Assembly (NCBI GenBank): GCA_025024175.1
Contig: QCXZ01000137.1
Coordinates: forward strand, 77,624,680 to 77,688,679
Source: Rhyzopertha dominica
Lineage: Eukaryota; Arthropoda; Insecta; Coleoptera; Bostrichidae
Direction: 5' to 3'
Length of the DNA stretch: 64,000 bases
The notes below the pieces were generated by a model. The model was given only the letters and a program-made list of their open reading frames with translations, did not search any database and had not been told where the DNA came from. A program made the translations under genes and the position numbers. Positions 22,595-33,640 of this stretch are shown here, piece after piece (the first letter of the stretch is position 1; the number at the start of each line of letters is the position of its first letter).

Positions 22595-24910
22595 ACTTAT
22601 AATAATAATAGTAATAAGGTTTTATTTAGGAATAACATACAGCTTAACTATTCAACTTAACCTTTAGCAGCAAGAAATAATACATGCTTAACCATAATCA
22701 ATGCAATAAATAATAGCAACAAACAAAACAATCAGAACAATAAGCTCAAGGTTTGCTTTGCTGCGTTGACAAAAGAATATTTTTTATTTTCTTACAAAAA
22801 CATTTGAAGACAATCGTGTAATCGCGCCAGGAACAAAGTTGTACGCAACGACTGAATTGTACGAAAAGGATTTGCGAAACGTGGCCAACCGATGGGGAGG
22901 TAACGAAAGACTATTAACGTGGAGTACATTTATGTTATGGAGATCACGTCTATAAAACAGTTTGTTACGCAGGTAGGGTGGAGAGGGGGTAAGCAGCACA
23001 ATATGGACAAACGTTATTATGTTATATTTGAAAATATTTTGAACTCTCAATCACTTCACTTCATTAAATCTAGCAGATACTGGATCATATTTTCTAATAC
23101 GATACACAAAACGACAGCAACTATTCTGAAGTTTTTGCATGCGATCCCTGATGTATTTGTCTAAGCAACTATAATACACGATATTACAATAATTCATTAT
23201 TGGTAATACTCAGAGTTGTAAAATGACGGTCATTTTTAACACCATGACAAATGACCGTCATATGACCATCATTTTGGTCAAATTCATAATCTTTGATAAT
23301 TCGATAATACCTCACTTATTTAATTATACGAGGGCAGTTCCCGTTCTGTTAAACTTACTATAGAAGGACACTATATACAAATCAGCACAGGCAACAGGAA
23401 AAAAGCTAATTAGAAGGTAAAAAAATTAAAGAAACAATCAGAATTTTTTTTAAAATCAAGAAGAAATCGCAAAATTAGAAAGTAAAAAAATAAAATTATT
23501 CTTTATAATCACATTGTATTTAAAAAGTCTTTCTTCAGTCTGAAGCTTCTTGGGTCTGAAACTCGAGGTTTCTTCCCAAATTTTCATCTTCAGTTTCGGA
23601 TTCCGTCTCTGTCTAAGTTCCTTTTTCCGATCCCAATTCGGTTTGCATTTGTTCTGAATTTTGTTTAAGAGGATTGGGGTTAAAGTCATGGTCATCACCT
23701 ATTACAACAGGAGCTTTGAAAGTATGTGTTGATGATGACGTATATGCAGCACCTTGCACATGCACATGTGTATGTAATTTCTGATCTCCCGGACCTTTTT
23801 AAACCCTTAAACTTAACTTCAAAAACCGGAAACTGGAAAACAAAATGCATTATACATACACCTTAAGCTTTAAACTATTGTAAATTAAGAAATAATTAAT
23901 GGTAGTTTTAACTGAAGATTGTGGTATTTACTATTTTACTTACGTTTGTGTCGTAGAATGCACGTCGTACACAACAAAACTCAACACGTTTTTTTTAAGG
24001 TTATGTGCAAAATGACCAGACGGTCATTTTCGAATGTGACCTGACCGTGGTCGACGTCATGACAGCTAAAATGATGTGGTCATCTGACCGACCCACATCA
24101 CTGGTAATACNAGACTCTTACAGAGTTTTTTTCTCAGCTTGCATGAGGTTTACAATATTTATGTTATTATACAGCAGTTTTATGGAGCAGTAACATTTTT
24201 TCATTAACATGTTCATATATGTTTTTTAAATCTCAAACTTTCGTCAATAATCAGTCCTAAGCTCTTTACCTGATCGACGATTTATAACTTTTTGCCAGAA
24301 ATATGTAACTTCAGGTCTGCCTTCACAATAGTCCTATACCTTTTATGACAGAAGCAGATAACAGAACACTTTTGTGGATTTAGCTGTAAATTATCTTCTC
24401 TAGAAAATCTTTCAATTTTATTTCTTCGGCAGCAAAATTTGTTTCTTTAGGATTAAATGAATAAGTGATTTCTGTGTCATCCGCGTAGCAATGTGTCTTA
24501 CAGAATCTTACATTATGTGAAAGATCAGCGGTATAAATAAGAAACAAGATGGGTCCCAAAACTGAGCCCTGAAAAACACCCGAAGTAATATTTGATAGCT
24601 CTGAGGTCTTAGCACATAATTTAACAATTTGATATCTATCGCTTGGATAAGACTTAAAGAAACTTACGAAGTTCATGTCAAACCCATAGTAAGCTAATTT
24701 AGCAATTCAGCACACAGCAAGTTGTAATCGAGAGTATCGAAATCTTTCGAAAAGTCTAAATTAATTAGAGAAGTGGCGCGACCACTATCTAGGGATGTTA
24801 TCATGTCATCAATGATCTTGTTTAATATACTATGGCCTTTTCTAAAACCTGACCTATCCGATATAATTTTATTATCTATTGCGTAACTATATATTTCTAT
24901 AGTTAGCTAT
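22595..24910 (-). mobile_element. Non-LTR retrotransposon (LINE) RT and C terminus, interrupted by a hAT
   Basis: Minus-strand LINE, 5' truncated. RT pieces: SLINLDFSKDFDTLDYNLL (about 24770), SGVFQGSVLGPILFLIY, and the catalytic box HCYADDTEITYSF at about 24490-24450. Next come DQVKSLGLIIDESLRFKKH (about 24240) and, after the hAT at 23211-24103, PIMNYCNIVYYSCLDKYI (about 23190). The C terminus includes RDLHNINVLHVNSLSLPPHR. A short (ATT)n-type tail (the inverse of AATAATAATAGTAATAAGG at 22601-22619) marks the 3' end. The joined reading across the insertion shows the hAT arrived after the LINE. Confidence 0.88.
23211..24103. mobile_element. Non-autonomous hAT element, family B
   Basis: Starts CAGAGTTGTAAAATGACGGT and ends GACCCACATCACTG, fitting hAT termini CAG.G and C.CTG. 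It is flanked by GTAATACT (23203-23210) and GTAATACN (24104-24111), an 8-bp target duplication. Subterminal TGACGGTCA and TGACCGTCA motifs repeat near both ends and are probable transposase-binding repeats. It has no transposase. It is inserted in the LINE at 22595-24910. Confidence 0.88.
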
Positions 24911-26649
24911 TTTCACGTAGCTCGATGATAGTAAATTATACCGAGTGTCAGGTTAAGGGTGGTCATTGGCGGTATCTGCGAATTGGTTTATTCTAGAAGC
25001 TAGAAAAAGATAAGAACTAGGAGTTTTGTTATCGTCTTAATCCACCGCAAGAGAGCGAAACGGTAAATATCAATACCTTTAAAATTTAAATGGTAAGTTG
25101 GTTTAAAAGCTCCACAATCAGATTGCTAGCAAGTTTTACATAATTTGTGTTCATGCAAGTATAACACGTTATTGGACCAAATAAAGAATAAATAGCTAGT
25201 AGAGTGTGGTTTAATTAACTAAATAAGTTATTCAACAGTTAAGATGTCATCTTCAGTAAAAGTAAGCGATTTCTGAAATGTTTTGCTGGATTTGGCTGGT
25301 CGCGAAATTTGGCGAGGAGAATATCCTGCGGTTAAAACATAAAAGCAACCAAATTTTTCAAAAAAGTGGCATAATTCTATTGAAGATGGCAGTTTAGCTG
25401 TTAAAATACATATTTACCTTTCCTTACATCATTTAGATTTTTATTGGACCAATCGCATTTGATCAGTATGTGTTTGTATTTATCCAATAATATGTTATTT
25501 TTTAATTGGTTTATAACGTTAATAATACGATATGTCGGCCATTTTAGAGAAAGGCGCAATTTTAGGAACTATAATTATTTAAATTTTTACAGTTGTAGTT
25601 ATTGTTTTATTAAATTATTTTATCATTCCTTTGTCTCTTTTCCTGCAGTGTAAAAATTATTAAAATTAAAAATGCAGGTGTATGATATACCGTCTGCACT
25701 GCAACCAAATACAATTAGATCTATTTCGCTGTCATTATAGCTCATCAGTGTCATTTTTCTAAATGATATGTGTCAGTGCATCGTTTTTTAACACATTCTG
25801 TTGAATGTGCTACTTATCAACTTAATGAGACCAACGAATACTGAAGAAGAAATAAACGACTTTTGTATGATCAGTGTTCGGAGAAAATATATAAATAATT
25901 TGGATTGTAGAAGATGATTTGAGTCGCGTTACAGGAAATTCACAGAGATTAAGTGCATGTTTCTATTTATGCTAAATTATCCACTAGAAGAAATTTTTGA
26001 TTTGCCTCTCCCCTTTCAGGCGAAAATCGTTCACATTAACGAATTTTCTCTCTCAGCATGAAATTTTTCTGACGCAGTTCTAACAGCTCTCGTCTTACAT
26101 TTTGTTATACAGCTAAAAATCTTTGGCAACTTAACATTTATTTTCAGAACTACATTTAGACTATTTGTGGTATTTAAAAAGTTATTTAGAGAAACCACAT
26201 TTATTTTGTATCTGCGACGATTTTGACGCTACCACATTTACAAGGTGACGTCTCCTCTCAAAAATGGCACTTTCTTAATAGCAGACCTTCACTAACCATA
26301 GATTTGTATACTCCAAAGGCCCAAAAACCAACAAAAATCATTATTCCAGCCCCAGAAACCTGATTTACACATTAAAATTTGGTTGGTTTCTAACCTAATT
26401 TACAAATAGGTGCTTTTTCTACACTACCTAATACCGTCTTTTGACATTGGTCATGTATTCCCTAACGTTTTTTTTAATAATCAGTCTAACGGAATTATGC
26501 TTTGTTTTAAATCCTCTCATGCAGCTCGATAACCGACGGTGTGAATTGGTCTTTGCTATTATTGGTTTTCTGACAGCGAAACCCATCGTCAGTGATATGT
26601 AGTTGGCGCAATAAACAAAAAAGACCACGAGGTATCATAAAACGAATCA
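24911..26649. other. AT-rich, no gene recognised
   Basis: Short frames at 25444-25653 (+) and 26628-26428 (-) show no known motif. Confidence 0.35.
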
Positions 26650-27260
26650 AACAATATGTCCAATAAATTACGGCCCTTCCCAATGGGCGCTGTTAGAGGA
26701 TTTCAGTGCGGACCGGATATTTTTGCTTCCGTGGCGGCAAAATATATTTGGAATTGTTCGAGTGTTAAAATTTGATTTAACTGCGAAGTTCAGTACCGCT
26801 CTCGATGGGCATTAACTATTTGACATTCAAAGGAATTTGAGGGCTTGTTAAATCCATGACAAAGTGGCCAACTTTCCGGTTTTATCGCACATTCCGCCCA
26901 TTGTTGATTGGGAAACAAAAAAAGGCGGCCGCCGAGTGAGGCACCTGCATTTTTCACGTTCGAAAATCTGCCGCGACTGCATTCGACTGTAAAACCCATT
27001 TTATGTATCGCCGCATTGCATAAATGCAGCCGCGCAATACGCATTTACAGAATTTCAATCCAACGCGAATTTAAACAAAGCTCTAGCTGGAAATGCGATA
27101 TGACGCACAGGATGGATGCTACAAAGCCCAACCCACCTGACATGCTGAAATGTCTGGTGGTGTACGAGCGTTTCGAGCATACTTTGTAGAGAAAGACCAC
27201 GAGGCAAAAAACGTGCGGGAATTCTTTGGATAAGGTCATATAGATCTCGTACAAAGGGAA
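26650..27260. other. GC-elevated island, unknown
   Basis: Higher G+C, open frames on both strands (27044-26790 minus, 26908-27189 plus) that overlap each other, so at most one could be real. It contains GCATTGCATAAATGCAGCC at 27013-27031, a short palindromic core. A conserved non-coding element is the simplest reading. Confidence 0.3.
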
Positions 27261-27521
27261 GTTATACCATTTTTATAAGATCTACGCACTAGCAATATAA
27301 AGTCAAGTCACAGGCTGTAGGTCATGATGATGCTTCGTTTGTGTTGTCCATACATATTGACGTATTTGGCTCATATAATGAACACCGTAATTGAAAGCAA
27401 TGTATATCCAGAACAGTGGAAAGCAGCTTTTGTTTTTCCAAAGAGTCGCACCCCCCAACAATCTGATTTACTTATTTTATACAAGCAAATCAAAAACCAG
27501 GTTGAAGCGTATAATATTGTA

Positions 27522-30006
27522 CACTGGGCTACAAAAGTATTGACTGGTACCCCGTAGTGATGGGCGGGCCCTCACTGCTTGACATCTTTAGGTTAAGACC
27601 CAAGGGCCTAGTGGTGCGGCTCGTATTTCTAATTTTGCTTATCTACATCTTACGAGACAAAGCGATGATCGGAAGTTTATTTTTCAACTGATGTCTACGT
27701 TTCCCAAACTTCTACTAGTGGTGATTAAACTATGTTCAACAAACATTTGCTAGTATGCCAGTAATATATGATTTAGTTGGTTTGAAGGCTTCCGTGGTTG
27801 TTGTCGATGACATGCTGTTTTCCGGGCTGGTTCCCACGTTGGTTATTAGACCTTGACGTTTCGACACTCATGTCGGTGTCTTCCTCAGAAGTAGCTCTGA
27901 AACTGAATACATTTTGAGCAATTTATTGTAAAAAGCAAAGTATTCTTAATAAAAGTCGATTTAAAATGTTAAAATTCGTCAATGGCCGAATCGCACACCC
28001 CTATTTATAACATAAACAATGACTGACTAACCCATTTTTTACGGAAACGATACTAAAATGCTTTAGCAACATTTACACAGTCAGTTAAACTCAATTACCT
28101 ATAATTAATTATAGAAAATGGCTGACGAGGTAAAAGGGAGTTCAAGTGTTAAATACTCATAATAATAAACGATTCTACCGGTGATGATGATGCATTCTGC
28201 GTCTGCGTCCAGTTGCAGAATCCGTGCTTTAATGTAGTTAATTAAAACACGGATTTGTATCGAAATCCATGTTGTAATACACTCATTAAATTATGTTATT
28301 AGAATATGTTGCAGAATTTAACTTTGCTTGTTAACACATTCACATTAACTTATCCTTTAGGTGGATTTCTAATGACAGGTTCACTAGTTTTACTTGCAAT
28401 GTATCTGTCTTGAGTTTTACACAAACATTAAAATTTGACTGACATTTCAGAAGAAACTCATGTCAAATTATTTTTTAATTCTGCGTAATTTTGGTTTCTT
28501 ACTAGTTATAAGTGGCGATAGTGGATAAAATGTTGTATTGCATTTATATATTAATCTCGGTTTATTCGTTTGAAAGGATTAGGCACTCGAACTTCGTTTT
28601 CGAGATTAAACATTTTTGTGATGATAAAAAGTTTTCTAATGCACTCATACGATAGATAACCATTAATAAAACACAAATCTTCCAAATATATGCAATTATG
28701 TGGAAATAGATTGATATTGACGTAAAACACATGTTTTATTTATTACGAAAGCTGAGGTGGAATATGTTTGTTAGTCAGTTGTTATTATTATTATTTGTTA
28801 CCTTTTTTTACATAGAACTATTAATTATATAATTTAAATTACCGCACTAAAATCGGCGAAATACGTTTTAATGTCTTCGTGATGAAATACAATTCCATTC
28901 TGTCCTCTGGAATTTACAAAATTTTAATTTATTTTACTTCCCTTGATAAGTAAACCATTTCATTACCTGATAGGGACAGATACAAAGAACTAAAGCGGAA
29001 CCTGCATAAGATTTCCCAAATTTACATATCAGGTGCTTTCTAAGATTTAATATCTTACCATTTACCTAACCGTCCGCCCGTAGGAAAACTATTTATAAAG
29101 GGCGAATATTTAAAGATATAATCATTTTATCAGTAATTCTCGTTCGATCCCAGTTTAAAAACTATAATAAGTTATTTACGACAAGAGCAAGATACTAAAA
29201 ACATTTTAAAAAGTGTGAACCTGCAGATAGAAAAATATTTTAAATACATAAGGCTGTACAAAACTTTTTGACTTTTATTTCGTGAAAGCATATATCAGAT
29301 TAAACAAACACATTTAAACTATTTTCATAAAATAGCATAATTTTAGGGAAACAATCGGTGTTTTAAATGCAGATTTAATTTAAAAAGAAAATAGTTGGCG
29401 CTTGTATATTATTATCAATTGGTAAGATTCTAATGTTTTCTGCAAATTAAGATTTTCAGCGTTTCTTAATTGACGGAAATTCACTAATTGATAATCAGTT
29501 CTTCGTATCATAATTTACCCATGGATATTTGTATTCCTTTTTTTGTGGAAGCTTCCATAATTTTAAACTTTAACGGTTAATCTTCAATTAAAATAAACAG
29601 ATTTTGTTGTTTGAATCGAACAATACAATAAATTTAACAATTTCTATAATTTTACAGAATTAATTCTGAGTCTTCACCCTAAGGACGATAAGCCGTTAGG
29701 TTTCTGCACAAAATGACTTTTTTTTGCTTTTTTCGCAATTGAATTTTAAAAACAGTTAGATCATATATACTAGCAAATGTTTGTGGAAAATAATTTAATC
29801 TATTACCACAGTAGAAGTTTGGGAAACTTGGACATCAGTTGAAAATTTAAACTTCCGATCATCGCTTTGTCACCTAAGATGTAGGTAAGTAAAATTAAAA
29901 ATAGGAACCGCACCACTAGACCCTTGGTTGTTAATCCTAAAGGTGTCAAGCGGTGAGGCCCCGCCCATCACTCCGGGGTACCAGTCAATACTTTTGAAGC
30001 CCAGTG
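27522..30006. mobile_element. 2.5-kb element with about 250-bp terminal inverted repeats, TA target duplication
   Basis: Left TIR 27522-27771 begins CACTGGGCTACAAAAGTATT; right TIR 29760-30006 ends with the inverse AATACTTTTGAAGCCCAGTG. Inside the TIRs, matched inverted segments include GACTGGTACCCCG, GGCGGGGCC, CCACTAG and GATGATCGGAAGTTT. TA lies on each side (27520-27521, 30007-30008), as for Tc1/mariner-type integration. The interior (27772-29759) is AT-rich and holds no transposase frame, but it includes a hammerhead-like motif at 27.86 kb, probably a nested PLE terminal repeat. Confidence 0.85.
27846..27894 (-). ncRNA. Hammerhead ribozyme-like motif (type I)
   Basis: Minus strand: ACTT, CTGAGGA (27888-27882), stem II GACAC/GTGTC with an 8-nt loop (five perfect pairs), GAAA (27862-27859), palindromic stem III ACGT, C as H17, then AAGG. 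Stem I pairs CTT with AAG. The core and the short palindromic stem III are the pattern reported for hammerheads of Penelope-like elements, which are thought to work as dimers. No PLE coding sequence is adjacent. Confidence 0.7.
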
Positions 30007-30330
30007 TATGTGAAAATAACTCCACAGCTTCTCTACAACTGTCTTAACTATTAACCATCTAGAACTGAAACTGATGAAGGTCTGTTAACTGCACTTATTT
30101 TATTAGATTATACGAAGGCGTTTCATAGAATCAACCATAAACTTCTGATTGTCATGCTGCATGGTATTGGTATTTCTTTGAATCATTGAAATATTGTGCG
30201 TAGTCATGTACCAATGGAGCAAAATCGTGCTCGTTTACAGCTTGTACAAAATGCTTCATTCTCAATTTAAGGCGAAGAGAAAGGCGATTTAGCCACATGT
30301 GTTGTCTATTCTTTAGAATCCTCAAATTTG

Positions 30331-31366
30331 GTAAACCTAAATATCTATTAAAAAATTAACATTTCGGTCACACATTCAAGTTCGAGATAAGTAACTGCTC
30401 ATGCTACCAATGCACAAAACACCTTAATATCAGAGGTCTTTTTTATATCGCCGAGAAAGTAATAAACTTTATATTACTTAATGGTCTTGATAAGCGTTGC
30501 TTGAATGGATTCGGGGCAGTCCTTAAGTAATTGATACTTAAGCAAAAAGCTCTCCTTCCTAACATATACTTGTAGTCTTGCAGTTGATGACGCAGAAGTT
30601 TTGCTTAACATAATTTATAAATGTTCGTTAACTGATATGAAAATATACATATGAATTTTCAACAGAAATTGAATATTTAAATAATTTAACGAGTACATCA
30701 ATATTATATTCGAGGAATTTATATGGTGGTTGTGTGGATGAACAGTCTGAGTGTATTTACTTACTTTCAGATTGATCACATACTCTTTCTGCTGATCACA
30801 TCAATAAGAACTTGCTTGGCACAAAAAACCTCTTTGAATTTTGTAGCTCGAAAACTATCGTTGACATTTTTTCCATAGGACTGACTTTATATCGCCTTCA
30901 TATACAGGAGCAAGGGCTTCTAATCTCGCATGTAATAATCAGAGCATATTCTGTTTTCTTTTTCTTTAAAACTCAACATACATCAAAGATTCGAATGTAA
31001 TTTTGTCTTGAGTTCTATTCAAAGTTAGAGATATGCTTAAGATAAGTTTTTGCAGTTCGTAGTTTTCGATATCTTTCCTACAGAAAAGCTATATAGTCCT
31101 TGACGGATCAAGGTTTCAGTGGTAATTATTTGCAAAAACGCCTTTTTTGTCACTTTTAAAACTAATTTCTCATCTCACAGGCTACAACACCTAATTTTAT
31201 ATGGTAGTTTAGAAGCTGACACCAAGAGAGGGCGGTAGCACACCTGACTTAGTGATTCTCACTGCATTCTGGGAGGCGTTGTCCAATATAAGCTCCAGCG
31301 GTACTAGAGCAAATTATACAAAGTCTACTACGCTAAAATACAAACATCACAATACATACAACAGGT
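30331..31366. other. Decayed sequence, no gene recognised
   Basis: Possible LINE remains near 30360-30500. The rest is AT-rich without support for a gene. Confidence 0.3.
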
Positions 31367-31547
31367 CAAAACGCAAGTGGCGCCGAGGTTTCCGTGATCA
31401 CGAAGACGGTTCCTCCAGGGTACGATGTCCCATTTTAGTGCTGTGTGTTGGGCAGACCCCTGCGATTATCCTTTAATATGCCAATAAGGGATAATTCGGG
31501 CGTGTAATTTTTGATAGTCGGGACTGCGTAGGTAGGCGTTGTCCCGG
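31367..31547 (+). ncRNA. U1 spliceosomal snRNA-like copy, degenerate 5' end (probable pseudogene)
   Basis: Recognisable U1 blocks in order: GGCGCCGAGG then CCGTGATCACGAAG (31392-31405) and CGGTTCCTCC of stem-loop I, CCCCTGCGATTATCC after stem-loop III, and CGTGTAATTTTTGATAG (31501-31517) containing the Sm-binding site. The 3' stem-loop is TCGGGAC...GTCCCGG. The 5' end that should read ACTTACCT and pair with 5' splice sites is instead ACGCAAGT. The GCAGGGG strand that should pair with CCCCTGCG is also altered. The copy is about 180 nt against 164 usual, with extra bases before the Sm site. This looks like a relic or divergent copy, not a working U1 gene. Confidence 0.8.
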
Positions 31548-31857
31548 TGTAATTTGTACAACTAAAGTTCCTTTTCCTATATCAAAATTCAATCCCCACA
31601 GTATTTTAAGAAATAAAGGTATCTCCAAGGTTGCTTTCACCATCTAATACTATACTTACTCTAAGGTCCTTGCAGCTGACAGACATTCACATAAACAAAC
31701 TGCAACTGACTTTTGACACACTATTTTTATGTTACTTATCTTTGGGTCCTCCATATACATCTTAAATGTGCTTTACTCATTTTTTGTCCCTATATACACG
31801 TGACACACGAAAGTTCGAATATGTTGAATGGATTCAAAGGTGCATTCACTGTGAAAC
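31548..31857. other. No gene recognised
   Basis: AT-rich spacer between the U1 copy and the PLE terminal repeat. Confidence 0.35.
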
Positions 31858-31929
31858 ATCCTGAATCAATTAAGTAGCTTGAAAACAAGCTGATTTAACG
31901 TATATGCTTTGTCTCACTTGACTTATCAG

Positions 31930-31976
31930 ATAACTCTGACGATCGTTTCAACCATACGGTCATTGTCAAAGAGATA
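31930..31976 (-). ncRNA. Hammerhead ribozyme-like motif in PLE 3' terminal repeat
   Basis: Minus strand: CTCT, a core reading TTGACAA in place of CTGANGA, stem II GACC/GGTT with a GTAT loop, GAAA, perfectly palindromic stem III ACGATCGT, C as H17, then AGAG. Stem I CTCT/AGAG pairs exactly. Two core positions differ from consensus, so this copy is probably inactive. It sits at the sense 3' end of the PLE, the expected place. Confidence 0.6.
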
Positions 31977-33599
31977 ACAGCGTTATACTAAACTCAGATA
32001 TGCAGAATATTGGTTACGTCCCCTTTTTTACAGGGGTTTTAAAGTACAGTTGTAAAATTCTCTCGCTTGGGTTTTGAAGGCCGACTTTATAATTTCGGCA
32101 ATATCGAAGGCCTACTGGACGTGGGAATTTCTATTTGCCAAATGTTTTTTCTGATGCTGAGCTTTTTTAATTTCCAAAAGTTCTAAAAGGTTCAGTTTTT
32201 AGCCTTTCCTTTCGCAATGTAAAACTTTGACGTCGTTTTCATCTAAGCAATGGTTATTTTTATGCAATGGTCAGCAAAACGTGTTGTGCTTTTGTTTGAA
32301 TTTATATTCGCAGCATGTTCTTTAATTCTGTTTTTAATAGCTCTATCTGATTGTCCTATGCATATCATGTCACATTGTATGCATTTTACTTGGTAAATGC
32401 CGTAGTTGTTCAATTTGTTGGATTTTGGCTTATTGTTAACTACAAGACCTCCCAGATTGCACTTATTAACCTTACTGCTTTTATTCCGAACCTATTCAGC
32501 CTATTTTTAACACAAACACTAACTCCTTTGATATTACTTACTGCGGCGAAATTATGTTCTTTTTCATTGATGTTAGCATTATACAGCATTCTTTGTATTC
32601 TAACTTTATATTGCTTTTTAAGTATTTGGTCCACAATTTCTGCGTCATATCCATTGTTAAAGGCTATTTGTTTAATTGTTGTCAATTCTTTTTAAAAACT
32701 ATTTTTAAGTGGTATATTTATTAGTCTGTTTATTAAACCGTAAAACACGGAATGCTTAATCTGTAATGACTGATTTGAGCAGGCCGGAGTTATAACATCT
32801 GACTATATTGGATTTCTATAAATTTCAAAGTCAATTTTACTATTTTTAACCGACATCGATAAGTCCAGAAAATGAAGAATTGCTTCCTTTCTACGGTAAA
32901 TTGAATCTTTTTTTTTTATTGAATTTAAGAATTTTAAGAATACATCCAACTGCCTGTCAGTTCCCGTCCAAATACGAAAAATATCATCAGCATATCTAGT
33001 CATTCATTTTCTTTGCAAAAAGCTTCTCTTGGAAATTTGACATGAAAATTTCGGCCAAGACTGGAGACAAAGGTGAACCCATTGGCAGACCATCGTCTTG
33101 CTTGTAGAATGTGTCATCGAACGTAAAATAACTTTGATCTATGCAAATTTCCACAATATTCAGTAGTTCAGTTTTTACTGTGTTTGATAGGTGGCAGTTT
33201 TCTATTTTATTTTTGAGGATTGTTAAAAGTTTATTTAGGAAAATAGCGTTAAAAAAAGAATAGCGTTATTTGGTATTGATAATTCTTTTACCTCGTTCTA
33301 CGGAATTCTTCACGCTGTATTTGGATTGGCATTCAATTGATTGTGTTAAAATGTTGTTGACGAATTTGCATAATTTATATGATGGAGCATTAACGTAAGA
33401 AACAACCGGTCTCAAAGATATTCCATTTTTGTGAATTTTTGGAAGGCCATATAGAATTGGAGCTCGGGGTTCATTATTCTTAATTTGTACTTTTTTTCGT
33501 TTGATATCAAGTGTTCTGGAGATTTTAAATTGCTAGTGCCATCTTTCTGCAACTGGCCTGTAGAACCTGAGTTAAGTCCAGAAAAGTTGTTTGTCTTTA

Positions 33600-33640
33600 T
33601 CTGTTTGACAATGACCGGATGGTCGAAACGATCTTCAGAG
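33600..33640 (+). ncRNA. Hammerhead ribozyme-like motif in inverted PLE terminal repeat
   Basis: Second copy of the 31.9-kb motif in opposite orientation: TTGACAA, GACC/GGTC (here a perfect pair where the other copy has GGTT), GAAA, ACGATCT, then CAGAG. Stem III palindrome is damaged (ACGATCTT against ACGATCGT). The hAT element inserted immediately behind it, duplicating CTTCAGAG. Confidence 0.5.

Larger units (their letters stand above)
27304..30330 (+). mobile_element. Non-LTR retrotransposon (LINE) RT fragment split by a 2.5-kb element
   Basis: Before the insertion the + strand reads ESNVYPEQWKAAFVFPKSRT and IKNQVEAYNIV (to about 27520). After it (from 30009) it resumes ENNSTASL, then DEGLLTALILLDYTKAFHRI and NHKLLIVMLHGIGISLN. 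This is the RT region up to domain A. The two halves join at the place where LINEs read a QSGFR-type motif. Downstream only ARLQLVQNASF (about 30230) survives from the C-terminal part, so the catalytic domain has been lost by deletion. Confidence 0.82.

Noticed and set aside
26540..26610. CTGACGATGG on the minus strand, considered as a further hammerhead
   Set aside because: No stem II closing before GAAA and no palindromic stem III follows.
29140..29160. GTTCGATCCC, resembling a tRNA T-arm
   Set aside because: No pairing T-stem, no acceptor stem and no A-box upstream. No tRNA or rRNA gene was recognised anywhere in the window.
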